Assembly (NCBI GenBank): GCA_021234155.1
Contig: JAJEKV010000013.1
Coordinates: 16,533,877 to 16,597,876 of the forward strand
Origin: Isoetes taiwanensis
Lineage: Eukaryota > Streptophyta > Lycopodiopsida > Isoetales > Isoetaceae
Length of the DNA: 64,000 nt
Direction of reading: 5' to 3'
Shown here: piece by piece, positions 21,189 to 32,542 of the stretch
How positions within the stretch are numbered: position 1 is the stretch's first letter
Layout: every line of letters starts with the position of its first letter
Translations under genes and position numbers: made by a program
The notes under the pieces: generated by a model
Databases searched by the model: none
Told to the model about the DNA's origin: nothing
The model's input: the letters and a program-made list of their open reading frames with translations, nothing else

Positions 21189-22848
21189 AGACACTTCATT
21201 TCTCTGGTTTAACTGGAGTTGCATCAGATCTATTGGAAGTAACAGGGATGTACTATCTGATTTCATGGGTTATTTACATATTGACTGATTTTTACAGGAT
21301 GATGAAGAGGGGCAACCAGACAATGTTGAGTTTGTTCCTCCTAGTTGGAATAGATATCTTGGACCCATTGGATATGCTGCAAGCAAAATTACATGTCCAA
21401 GTAATGCTGTGCAAACAGTCCTTTGCTGCATCAAAAATCTCCAAGTACATATTTTATTACTGGAAAAAGAGGCCAGTAGGAAGCCTGAGGAGTTATCTGC
21501 CATATCTCATCTAGGTTTTAATGATTGGTTGGAGGTAGTCCCCAGACTAAATAAGCTTGGGGAGGATTGGGATGAGATCAGTAAACTTATTGATGAGATA
21601 TATGATGGCCTACCAACCAAAGTATATCATTGTACCATGGAAGAAGATACTGCAAAAAATCTGTTCTTTAAAGGCGTGCTGGCCTTGGAAAAAGCTAATA
21701 AAATTAAAAGATCCAGCCTTAGTGATGCAGTTATCCATAAAACAGTATGTATTAATGACTCGGAGGATGATGAAGACCCCTTTGGGGAGTCTCTTCTGTC
21801 CGAGCAAGATAAGGTGGCCATGAACAAAAAAGGTAATACCAGTGGTAATGGGGATGATGATAAAGACTTTAGCTTCACGCTGCATAACTGCCATCTCTTC
21901 CCCATAATTTCTGAAAGACTTGTAGAAAGTCATGCCATGTTCTGCAATCAGGGCATATGGAGGACAAAAAATTTTGGAGCGTTAGCACCTATCAGCAGAG
22001 CTTCTTGGATCATGCTTGGAGGTATAACAGCGGAACAGGAAAAGATGGCCAAAGTGGCAGCAGAAAAGATGGAAAAAATCATATACAAAGAGAAATTTAA
22101 ACTAAACATTGATCATCGCTTCTTTGATAAAAAATGTGACAAGGATAAGTTTTTATATGTGAGGCAGAAAGGACACATGGCGTATGCAACTATCACAAGG
22201 GATGCTTTTTATATCAAGAGAGTATGGAGAAGCATGTGTCCCTATCTGAAATGTGTTTGTGAACCCAGAGTTAAAGGTAATGCATGCAAAGATAATATGA
22301 CATGGCTAGACCATGGAATCTGGTACATGTTTAACAACTTAGATGCTGTCTTCCCTGATATGTCCGTAGTGGCCCAAATGGTGTCAATGAGAAAGTTCAT
22401 GAAAACAACACTAAGGGACAGTATAGTTGCATATATTTCGTACTTGGAGGTAAGAAACACACTTATTAACATGACGTTGTCACTGGCAGCAGACCCCTGG
22501 GCAGATCTAAAGATTGACCTACCCATGTGCAAGATGGCGGTTATATGCGAGAAAAGCATTAAGCCTATTTCCTTTATGAAAAGTATTGAAGCTGGCTCCA
22601 GCAATATGGCTGACAGAAAGTCAAAACAGTCTAAACCTAAGACTCCTTCATATGGTTCAATCATGGTGTATGCCCCACCGAGAATTACAGAGTTACCTGG
22701 GCAGAGCAATTCCAGCATAGCAGATAACTCCAGCGTTGAACAAATCGGTACACCAAGTATTATAGGTGGTTCTGTCTCTAAACAGAAGCAAGGTTCCAAT
22801 GTAAAGGATAGTGATGGAGTCATCCAGCAATTAAAATATGACAAATAG
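18915..22848 (+). CDS. PLE ORF1-like protein, spliced from terminal repeat
   Basis: Exon 1 starts at ATG 18915 (MGFNSDGW) and carries an Arg/Gly/Ser-rich segment (RRGGGR, SKRSFEGNRGSFVAKRGGSF in the right copy). It ends in acidic PTDEDFDSDNE at 19237, followed by GTATAATG. An acceptor, GACTGATTTTTACAG, ends at 21297, and the frame stays open from 21298 (DDEEGQPDNVEFVPPSW) through 22848. Both sides are phase 0 with acidic residues across the junction, which supports a 2060-bp intron. Exon 2 encodes about 516 residues, including WLEVVPRLNKLGEDWDEI; I recognise no domain. The basic RGG-like start suggests nucleic-acid binding (inference). The left-copy exon has two compensating-looking indels near 19064-19080 that leave its frame off by one, so this copy is broken or misassembled. 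Confidence 0.55.
19238..21297 (+). other. Predicted intron across repeat boundary
   Basis: Donor ACAG|GTATAATG and acceptor TTTTTACAG|GAT flank 2060 bp that span the end of the left terminal repeat and 100 bp of interior. The right repeat keeps the same donor at 26349, but no acceptor follows it. Confidence 0.5.
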
Positions 22849-23085
22849 GTATGTTTCCATCACGACGTGTTTTAGCTTTCCTAAAATGGAATTATATATG
22901 CACGTCAATTGTTTTGTGAGCCATATGATGGCATCATCAAGTTGTATGGTCTGGCCTTTCTAAATTTTGAAAGGACCATTTGACATGAAAAGCTGACATG
23001 CCATTGTCCATGTTCAGCTATAAAAATGGATGGAGAAGGAGTCATCCAACAAGTAAAATATGAACAAAAAGGTATGTATCCTTCA
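22801..23085 (+). repeat. Duplicated ORF1 3' end and donor
   Basis: GATGGAGTCATCCAGCAATT and the next bases to AAATAG|GTATGT (22813-22854) recur as GAGTCATCCAACAAGTAAAA and on to AAAAAG|GTATGT (23037-23076). The first copy has an in-frame TAG, the second has lost it. Both are followed by similar YYTTCACRA..TTCCTA sequence. Confidence 0.6.
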
Positions 23086-23361
23086 CAATAGGATGTAAGC
23101 TTCCTATGCTATAAGAATACAATTATTGAAATATCTATTAATGTGGCTTTTATTGGTACCAATTCTAAATATGACTTGTGCTTTCTGAGTATCATAAGTA
23201 CCCGGTAACATATAATGCTGGCATGCTACAGTCCATGGGCAGCTATAACATATTCCCCTCTTTTAGACATAACAAGGATGGGTAACATAGCCATGACGAC
23301 CATTACACTAAACGAATAATGAGATAGGTACCCTGCAGTAACAAATGTCTGTATGTTTACA

Positions 23362-25413
23362 GGTCTCTAGAACAATTACCAGAGACTGCCAAGGCAAAAG
23401 TCGCTTGTTGGAGAGTAAGGAGAAAAATAAACGAAAAGTAGTGCCTTTTTTTCTTCTGTCTAAAGTAATGGACAAAATCTGTATCCCTAAAATAGTTTAT
23501 AGACATATGAAGAAAGGTCTAGGGGACGTAGGGGAACAGATCATGGAGCTTACTATGTTCTCATGGAAATATACTGAGAGCTTGAAGGAATTAAGCTACA
23601 AGCCATACTACATATTTGCACAAGATTCAGAGGCTGTGTGCCCATGCAGTAACCCAAGCCTTAAGGAATTTATTGATCCCAAAATTGGGCACATCAGGAC
23701 CACGGATCTCAAAATAGTTAAATCTAAGATTCTCAGAAATTTGTTTGGTAAAGGACTCGGACATATCCCAGATAAAGCACTGATATGGAGAGACTTGAAG
23801 GCTGAACTGAGAAAAGTATGTGATGCTATTTTTGAATGGCACAAATACCAATTCCCTAATATCAGTGAAAAAGATAAAATAGAAGTGGTTGATGGGATAC
23901 TTGAACAGGCTGGTTCGGAAATAAGGGAAGCATGTCAGAGATATGAGGTTAAAAAATTCCCCTTAAACGACCCTACTGTCATTAAAAATATGGAATGGCT
24001 GACCAGGAATTTTTACATATCAAGGGTGGACAAGGCGTCCAATAACCCATCATTCATTTGTCCGAAACATATAAAGGACATGGCTTTTATGATTTTATGC
24101 CTTTAGGACAAGAGAAAGAAAACTTGGTTATTGAACTCACCGATGTAATAGAAAGATTTATTGAAGAACCACCGTGTGAACGTGAAAAACTACCGTACCT
24201 TTTAGGCTTATTTAAGGCCCACAAATCAGAGTATAGGTGGATCACAAATGCGCACGGTACTATATTTACCGAGATAGCACAAATTATTACAGTGGTGCTA
24301 AAAGAAATACTGGACCTTTGGCCTGAAATATCTAAAGATATCTGTGCTAATATTCATACCTTTGTTGGCAATAGGTTAAATGTTAACTGGATTATCAACT
24401 CTATTTATGATGTGGCTATAAATTTACCGGCCAAGATTGAAGAGGTCTTCGTAGCAGACATCACTAAATGCTACGAAAGCATACCATTATTCGGGGATAA
24501 TGGCATTTGTAGTACCAGTGAAAAGGTAATCAATGCCACTTGGAGTTATATGAAAAATAAAAATCAGAAATTTGAATTATGGATTAAACACTCCAGTGGA
24601 GGCACAGTGTCTACAAAATGGTTTAAGGCTGCTCCAAAGGGTAAGTGCTGGTCCCAGATGAGCAGGGAGAAATTTATTACCATAAATAATTGGCTATTAT
24701 CTAACTGCTATCTAAAAATGGGAAAAGGAATTTGGCAGCAAGTCAAGGGCATCCCTATGGGATTCTCATGCAGCCCTAATTGGTGCAATGTATATCTTGC
24801 ATGGTTTGAACTGGAGTTTATCAGAAATCTAGCAAGGCAAGGGAGGTTTGATGAGATTAAACAGTTTAAACATGTGTTCAGGTATATGGATGATCTTCTG
24901 GCCATTAATTGCCCTAATATCAGGAACTTTCTCAGCAAAAGTGGACAAGTGGAAACACAGGAACCTCAAATATATGATATCAATATCTTGGATATTAAGG
25001 AAGAAACTACATATACTGAGCATGCCCCTGGTATAAAATTTGGCAGCCGGGCTAATTTCCTTAATATGACCATACAGGTATACAATAGGTCATTGGGCAT
25101 ATTTCAGACAGAGAAATATGATAAAAGAACAACCCTACCCTTTGATTCTGTTAAATTCATACACGCATGTAGCTGCAGACCGTATCTCCAAGCCAGGAAT
25201 GTGATAATCTCACAAGTTATGCCCTGTTTGTATGTAAATTCTAGTCCAAGCATGGCAACAAAAGATATTATGGAGCTGGTACAACAGTTTGTGCATAATG
25301 GATTTGATGAAGTAGGATTGAAGAAAAGAATTATTAGGTACATCAAGAACAATGAATTCCCTGGTCTCAAATATGATATCAGTACTCTGCTGCAGATGAT
25401 CATGGAATGTTAA
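23362..25413 (+). CDS. Penelope-type reverse transcriptase, one frameshift
   Basis: The frame is open from an acceptor-like TGTTTACAG (23353-23361) with VSRTITRDCQGKS to NPSFICPKHIKDMAF, then slips near 24085-24105 and continues with FYDFMPLGQEKENLV to a stop at 25413. Motifs: KLPYLLGLFKAHKSEYRWIT (fingers, ~24190), FVADITKCYESIPL (motif A, ~24450), QVKGIPMGFSCSPNW (motif B, ~24745), FRYMDDLLAIN (motif C, ~24880; catalytic DD kept), FLNMTIQVYN (~25060) and HACSCRPYLQARNVI (thumb, ~25165). The last matches the SCHP-type motif of PLEs. Total length is about 680 residues, and no GIY-YIG follows. It would copy RNA at a primed 3' end. The single slip is either a mutation or a sequence error. Confidence 0.75.
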
Positions 25414-25640
25414 GAGGTATGTCTACAGCTTTCATATGGTATACTCAATGCTGCAGTGGAATAATGAATAATCCAAGAGCAAACTATAGGGTTGTAGATG
25501 ACCCCTACTGTAACAAGTAGGGGTCTGCTCACCCTATAAGTTACAGTGTCTTTGTTTTTCTTCCCTAAAAAAAAGGGGGTTTTGTCTGAAAAAACAGGGG
25601 TCGTATATAATCCTACGGTAGGAGGTAGGGTTTTTTTTAT
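25414..25640 (+). other. PLE 3' interior segment
   Basis: Contains a further AGAG|GTATGT donor-like site after the RT stop and two ACCCCTACTGTAACAAGTAG/TAGGGGT-like inverted words (25501-25530) that can fold. It then runs into a T-run before the right terminal repeat. Confidence 0.4.
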
Positions 25641-28297
25641 CATATGTTCTTGCTTATCTCAAATGAATGGTTGAGACATGGTGAGATTGGTTTAAAATGG
25701 TAATAATATAAGCCTTTTTTGTGGTATTTACTAGCTATAAGCAAAAGGTAAGAGGTGCTCTGTATTCTGGTAAAGGGGGCACCATTGGTGATTTTTAAAG
25801 ATGTAAAAGGGAACTTTAAAGTTTGCCCCGAAAAAAATGGATCCAATAGGGTAATTTACCCTATCTCAAAAATTAAAGTACAAGCTGGTTCATATGAACC
25901 GTCATAATTTATTAGGAAGGTTAGGGTTTTGACCACTGGGCAGCTGCTAAGCTCGATTCCAAAGGCGATCTTTATGATCCTTTATTGCTCTGGGATTATC
26001 TAAGATAATAACTAGGTATTCGGCCATGGGCTTTAATTCCGATGGTGGTCCCCAGTAGCCAAACCTCAAAGAAGAGTATGCAACGGATATTGAAACGAAA
26101 AGAGAGCTCCTTTGGTGCCAAAACACAGTGAAACTTGAGAAATTAAGGATGAATAGAAGAGGCGGTGGTCGCAGCTATGAGTCCAAACGAAGCTTTGAAG
26201 GAAACAGAGGTAGCTTCGTAGCTAAAAGAGGTGGCAGCTTCAGTAGAAATCCAGCAGGGTTTTACAGAAGTAATAGCAATAATGAGCATTTCGTGCCTGA
26301 GACACAACCTACTGATGAAGATTTTGATTCCGATAATGAAGATTTACAGGTATAATGTTATAGAAAAAATGTTTTGAGCTTTTTAAGAAGCCATGAATTT
26401 CGTAGTTTATGCCCCGCTTCTTTGGCATGAAACGGACCACTAAGAAAAGTAAGTGGGTGGTAAATGGTAGCAAAATTATGGAAGTAAATATGTTTATAGA
26501 ATAGGTAATCCATGCTAATACTTGTTACTATTAACAAAGTGCTGGATTCAGATTCCATATTTTGATCTTTTACTCATTAAACCGAGTGCATGGACGATAG
26601 GTTGTGCATAATTAAAAAAAAAAGGGTGAATAATAACGAGCCAAAGATAACCCTGTTGTATAATACTGTATGGCCGATTGTTTGGCTAGATTAGGTAGTC
26701 ATAATTGTTTGATCTGGACATGGTAATGTTAGTCTTTATGGGACACTAAGACCAGAAAGATTTTAACTATATAAATGCTACTAAAATAATGTTATTAACT
26801 GAGCTATTAGACCGAACATTCTTAGTAGATTATCAGACATCAAGAGCAAAGGGTGCATTAGGTGAAGGGCGAAGAGCCAAGAATCACCTAATGTACCTTT
26901 TGTTTTGGGTCGTTACCAAGTCTATTGCTAACGTTCTCATGATTGGTCGCAGTGCGTGGTGATTCTTCTCCTAATGTGTCTTCTTTGTCGCTATGGTGTA
27001 TGGTGTATGGGGATTTTGGATGTATTAGGTCTAAGTGAGGCAATGTAATGGAAGGACTTAATCTGCTACAACGGTTGAGTCAAATTTTTGGATAAGCTAT
27101 AGGACATAAGCAGAAAGATATCTGCACTTTTGGTATGCCTTCTGAAATTTTGTTTATGAGGCTCTAAATACTGTTACACAAGTAGAAAGGAACTGCAGAA
27201 CATGTCACTAGGTACATTCCTTCAGGTAAGGGAACCATCTCTAATGTATATGATATTCCAGTTGGTTGAGTTGACAGCATAATGCATTGGAGATTGTAAG
27301 AAATTGGTTAAGCAGGTTTAGACCTTACTTTATGACATGTTATCTGTTACATTTTGAGCAGACTTTATATGAAAAGATATGCTGGTATGTTTACACAGAC
27401 TATCGATATTTAAATCTTTGCTCCAGGATTAATATGAGTTAATGTGTTCTCAGTACCATTTTGGTAATTGATACCATGAGCTGGTTTAATTGAATTGTTG
27501 CATTGCTGGTACGGTTTTTGCTGCCATTGTTTCCTTTGGTTAAATCCTATGGATAAGACATGAGTGGTCAGGGAAATAATGATATAGTGTAGCAAAGCTA
27601 TTAAACAGTCATCATGCAGGGAGATATTAAAAACAATCCATAGTGTTCAATGTAGTAAATACCTCCCTTAGTCAGTATTGACAGGTCCTACAAATTCCTA
27701 AAAGAATGAGCAGGTTGTACATCAGTCTAAAAGATGTGACATGGATAACAGGATGTGCCATGTGTCTAAAGGATGAGTGTAGTTTAAGGCATGTTGAATT
27801 CAAGGAGGATAATGCCATATGTTCTTGGTGTAGTTTGTGAAAAAGATACTCTTGTTCCATTCTGGAGATAGTCCCCAAAACTATGTCATTAGCTGAAAAT
27901 TGAGAATCATATAACAATTTGGAAAGGGCTTAAAAATAAGAGATGTTTTAATTCCGGAAGACCATTCTCTTATTAAACAGAAATAACATATATCTATTAT
28001 GTTAGTGGCTGTATCCACAAATGATATTCATAACTAGAACAATCGTGACCATGGATTTAATATTATATTTTGGCACAACCGGGTCACTATAGGGCATAGT
28101 TGTTTTGTATGTTTGGTGGCTTATCTTTATAGCCAATGTTTTAACTAGAGATGTAAATGGTGAACCTGTTACCCAAGGACTGCTGTACCAGACTATGTTC
28201 TTTTAGATCATAGGATGGAATGATTAGACTACGGAGGGATTGACCAAAGTAGTCAGATGGGCTAGTAGGATTGTTGTCTGAACTAGTTTGGTCCGGG
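25641..28297 (+). repeat. PLE terminal repeat, right
   Basis: A near-identical copy of 18530-21188. Its exon (ATG 26026 to 26348) keeps the RGG-like segment in one frame but has an indel near 26045 that breaks the start region, the reverse of the left copy. It ends at GGTCCGGG and passes directly into the T-run of an inverted LINE fragment. Confidence 0.85.
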
Positions 28298-28818
28298 TTT
28301 TTTTTTTTTTTTGAAGAACGACAAACTTTATTGAAACTCCAAGCCAAAAGCAAAATACAAATGCAGAGGCGGGAATAAAGTCTCAGAGGATAATCATGAT
28401 CCACTGAGTAGAACTACCAGCCTATGCATAAGACAGCATACTCAAATAGGACTCAAATATCAATTGTCGCTTGGCAGGAGCAAGCGAAGAACAATGGTAT
28501 GCCTTAGCGACAACTGCAGGAGGAATATCCAAACCCTGAAAGATACACATTCTTCTGCGCTTCCAGATGGACCACAACAACCATCCAGATGGACCACAAC
28601 AACCATCCTGATGCTAAATGAAATGCTTGGCTCCGCAACTTATTCCAAGTATCCGGATAAATAGCCAGAAGCACTTGCTGACTTGTCAACGTCACATGAA
28701 AAAGAGAAAGCAGCCAAGACCAAACAGGCTGGAGATGAACACATAAAAAGAAACAATGCTCAATGGTCTCGTCCCTTTGCTTGCACAGTGGGCAGAGAGC
28801 TGAAATGATTTGAGGCCT
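28298..28818 (-). mobile_element. L1-type LINE 3' fragment
   Basis: The minus strand ends AATAAAGTTTGTCGTTCTTC plus poly(A), matching the tail of the LINE at 1747-4376. It encodes SQQVLLAIYPDTWNKLRSQA and ASGWLLWSIW, like the zf-RVT tail there. A 20-bp unit (ATGGACCACAACAACCATCC and variant) is tandemly doubled at 28566-28612. The insertion begins exactly at the end of the right PLE repeat. Confidence 0.8.
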
Positions 28819-28837
28819 AGACTTAGCTAGATGGCAT

Positions 28838-29110
28838 TGTTTAGCATGTTTTTATGGAGAAAATGACTAAAGTGAATGGAAACAAATAAGAAAAAAGGTA
28901 ATAATTTTAGCTTAGCATATTATTTGTGCCCACATCATAGAAATTTTTGAGATGAATTTTGTTTAGTTTAGCTAAGCACTAGAAAGTACATGACAAAAAA
29001 TCTGTAGAGGTCAGGTAGATCGTAGAAAATTTTGGGATTATTTTCGGGCAAGTTTAGCTAAAATTCTTATGGCTAACAACAAATATGCGATTAGTAATTT
29101 ATTTCCCGCG
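28838..29110. repeat. Outer direct repeat, right copy
   Basis: Same ordered blocks as 18236-18495 (TTTAGCATG, ACTAAAGTGAATGG, AATTTTAGCTTAGCA, TTTGTGCCCACATCA, TAGAAAATTTTG). The PLE and LINE fragment appear to sit between two copies of an older repeat. Confidence 0.65.
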
Positions 29111-29273
29111 CGATAAATTTTTCATCTTAATAAATCTACTACATAGATTGCAAAAGCTTGCATGATGAATCTAAATCTACCCATCTACACATATATAATG
29201 CAGTTTCATATTTTCATTTTCTGTTTTTGTCACACTGCAATTTTTCTGCGCCGCAATCTAATCTTATATTTGC

Positions 29274-30800
29274 ATGCCACGTGTATTTTTTTTAATAGTC
29301 TTTCGACGCCTAGCTATTGGCGATGGCAGGATGCTTGACCTCAGATTAGCCCTGCCGCTGCAAGGTATGTTGCTCAGATGTTCTGTCTGCCGGCGTAAGA
29401 AGAGAAAGCGAGCGATGGCAATATGCAGGAAAAAAGGGAGTTGTCAGTATGCTTTCAAGGCAAGTCACAAGAAAATTTCGATGAAGCGAAATGCGAAACT
29501 AAATTCGGCCAGATTCTACTGTGCAAAAGGGTCGGTATATTGCCGGACGCCGAAACCAGCTCCTGCGGGCACAACTTCACTAACGGACATTTCGGTAACC
29601 TCTTCGACTTTGCTCTTTTGTGCTTAGAAATTTAGGTTAGGAAGCCTTTAACGGTATTTGGGTATGGCAACGTGCTTGGTATTCTTGCAATGATTTGTCT
29701 GCAGGTCATGTTCCGGTAAGCTAGTTCTGGTCTATATTCATGCATTTTTTTTCCCTAATTTCAGTATTAAGATGGACTTTTTGTAGGTATATGAGCAAGC
29801 AACTGGGTTGACATGGAAGACTGATAGGGATTGGAGTAGAAATCTTAAACCTGAAGAAGTTCTCACTGTCATAAAACGCTTTGTTTCCACCAATCCATTT
29901 GAAGAGGTCAATCCCAATGCAGCTCTGGCAAGTGAGGTATATGGCACAGATGATGGAATTATTAGTCAACTGAAGGAATTGCTGCCCTGGTATACTCTGA
30001 AAGGCAAACAACTTTAGAAACCCATACTACAGATCAAGATTCTTGCCCTTTGGCTTTTGTGTTGAAGATGGGCTTCATGCACTGTGTTTAAAGGGATCTC
30101 CAATCTTATTCTTATATATCTTCCCTGGCCTACACATTAGCAATGGGCTGCCTTTCAGATGGATGCGGCTGGATGCTAGGGAAGTGCTTGCTATCATGTT
30201 CTTTCATGCAGAAAAAGTAGATCCTGATTTTAAGGCAGCAGAAAGAAATCTTTTCAAGTGGTATGCTTGTCATCCAGTAGATACATTATAGCTACTGAAT
30301 TTATTGCACACACACCCAAGAACATAGCAACAACGCTGAAGCATGACAAAAGTGATTTTTCTGCAGGTATCATGGATGCTTTATTACTAGCTGGCAATGT
30401 GACAATCTGGCAAGATTGTCTTACCTAGATGTTAACAGTCCTGTTCAAAACTAAAAGCATCTGAGATGCTAAGTAATCATATCCTATGCATTTTCGTTGT
30501 TTCAGTACCTGAAGCAGTGGTTCAGGACAATGACATGTCAAGAAGCAAGGACAATGACATGTCAAGAAGCATGGCAGATGATAAGTATCTGGAGGTATTG
30601 ACTGCTTTACCTTGCCATTTGGGTTATCTTAAATCTCTATTGCTTCACCAGTCATACTTCGGAGCAAATGTGCTGCACCCTTGGACAACACTAACTATCA
30701 TGAAATCTGGACCTTTATACCTGAGAATGTTTGAAGTTATATGCTGCATAATGCGTGCAAAATATACGTTCACCTGTTGTCTCAGTTCAAACTATTGAAC
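29274..30800 (+). CDS. Unrecognised multi-exon gene, low confidence
   Basis: Several short frames with splice-like borders occur in a row. About 29424-29590 reads CFQGKSQENFDEAKCETKFG. TTTTTTGTAG (~29786) is followed by YEQATGLTWKTDRDWSRNLK and PEEVLTVIKRFVSTNPFEEV to GTGAG|GTATATG (~29938). A frame at 30043-30291 reads DAREVLAIMFFHAEKVDPDF. TTGTTTCAG (~30505) is followed by VPEAVVQDNDMSRSKDNDMS to TGGAG|GTATTG, with a 24-bp internal duplication. The protein-like composition and consistent GT/AG edges suggest a real or recently dead gene. I do not recognise the family and cannot fix the exon chain. Confidence 0.3.
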
Positions 30801-31637
30801 AATTCTTACTGTTACTACATTTGATTTATGCAGATACGGTGGAGCGCTTTCATATCTTGACATGTTTATTTTTTGTGTTGCCCTTGACTTCTTGTTGTGA
30901 GAGTAATAAGCACATTAGCATAAATAAACATATGGCTATGTGCATGCCAAATTGTTTTCCAAAGTTTTTCTTATCAAATATTAAGTCCTTTGTATGTGGT
31001 GTACAATGCCTATTATTTAAGAAACAAGATGCAATCCAAACCATGTTCTGTTCTGCAAGTTAAGGAACCAGAGAAAGAGCTGCCTCTAAAATGCATGTAA
31101 GTTTAATTCTTTTAATCCATGAGCCTTCAACAGTTTGTCATTTTGATATTTCATATTGCACCAGAACATTGTTAATTTGTGGTCACATTAGTGATTAATG
31201 ATAAAACTGCCACCTAATCTTTTTGCATGTTCTATTGTTGGCGTGTGTTTCTTTCCCAATTGTGTGACAATTTTTATAACATAAGAGGCTAAAGTATAAT
31301 TTTGCCGGTCCTGTTCTTCACATTGAAATTGAGAAGCTTTTTTGCCCCAAGTGCCTCAGATCATGCCTACAAACTTGGAGCCCTGTGTTCCAATGGTAAG
31401 GAAGCACCCATAGCTTGCAAAACCACTATCTTCTTCAATGGAGTTCGTTTGCTGCAGAGATTTCACCTGGCATATTGTGCAGCAGTTTAGCAATGTTATA
31501 CAAGGGTTAGACCCGATTTGAAGATTAGAGTTCTCCAACTTAAACATATTTAGTTCGATTTTGGAAGCCCATAACTGAGATCCTTTTTGACTTGATACAA
31601 AAATTTACCTTGCTGCGAGTTGGGCAAGAGAAATGTT

Positions 31638-31659
31638 CGCGGCGGCCTTGGCCGCCGCG
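31638..31659. other. Perfect GC-rich hairpin
   Basis: CGCGGCGGCC and GGCCGCCGCG flank a TT loop in otherwise AT-rich DNA, with weaker pairing of outer AGAAAT/ATTTCT. It may be the core of a small foldback element. No coding or terminator role is known for it here. Confidence 0.6.
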
Positions 31660-31699
31660 ATAAATTTCTTGTAATCTATAAAAGTTGGAATCTGGCCCA

Positions 31700-32490
31700 T
31701 ATATTATAAATGTCCCGAGACCTATCAAATCGTGCTTGTCATAAATATATGCCTAACAAGGACAAAGTACTTAAATGTGATCATTGGGAGACTAAAACGG
31801 TTTAGACTAATGTTCTAAAGTGAAGAAGCTATAAAAGCAGGGCAAAATTATATGGTACAACTAAATCCATGATGTAGTTATATCCCAACCGTAATTGGGT
31901 GCCAATGTTATATCTGTGTTCCATGGTATTAATTTAAATTTTGATCACTCAAAACCAAAAAGAGAGGAGAAGGAAAGTGAGAAATATAAAAAGGAAGGAA
32001 TTGCCCTATGTGATCCTCAAGAAATGAAGCAATAGGATGAAAGCTTGCTTCTAATCTTTGATCTACATGAGCATTTTAGGATGCATGACTTTTGGCATCC
32101 AACTACAATAAACAAAAGTATCCGAAAGAGCACGACACAATATCCATTTAGTATAAAAAACCATAGCATGCCTATGCCTTTAACAAGGTGTTTGTTGTCC
32201 TACAAGATATGTAGCCATTCTAATTGATGACGTCACCACAACGTTACCTCATATCTTAGCCCGGTTATCAACCATGCTATTAGCTCATCGGTGCAACTTT
32301 CATTTTATGCATCATTATGTTATGCATGGTTACCTACACAGACATCCTCACAAGTAACAATAACTTCCAATGTTGGTTTGATTATTTGCGGTGTCAACTT
32401 CCGGTGTCAACTTCTAGTTTACATTGTTTGCTGCAATGGTGCCCATGGTCAGTTACTTTGAGATGAAGTATTAGTTCGTTATTATCAAGG
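31700..32490. other. AT-rich spacer
   Basis: No gene or repeat that I can support. Confidence 0.35.
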
Positions 32491-32542
32491 CATGATGAAG
32501 AGGACAATTGATGGTAGGGACCTTTGCAGACTTGGATTGGAC

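Larger units (their letters stand above)
18530..28297 (+). mobile_element. Penelope-like retroelement, long terminal repeats
   Basis: Direct repeats of about 2.65 kb (18530-21188 and 25641-28297, offset ~7111 bp) flank a 4.45-kb interior with an ORF1-like frame and an RT. The RT has the order KLPYLLGLFKAHK, DITKCYESI, GIPMGFSCSPNWCNVYLA, RYMDDLL, FLNMTI and CSCRPYLQARNVIISQ. This is the Penelope-like pattern, not LTR, LINE or group II type. PLEs are known for pseudo-LTR structures and retained introns. I see no GIY-YIG endonuclease, so this resembles endonuclease-lacking PLEs. A T-run precedes the left repeat (18508-18529). No capsid, protease, RNase H or integrase is present. Confidence 0.7.

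Noticed and set aside
18530-28297. Ordinary LTR retrotransposon
   Set aside because: No PBS after the left repeat, no TG/CA ends, no gag-pol domains, and the RT has Penelope-type motifs.
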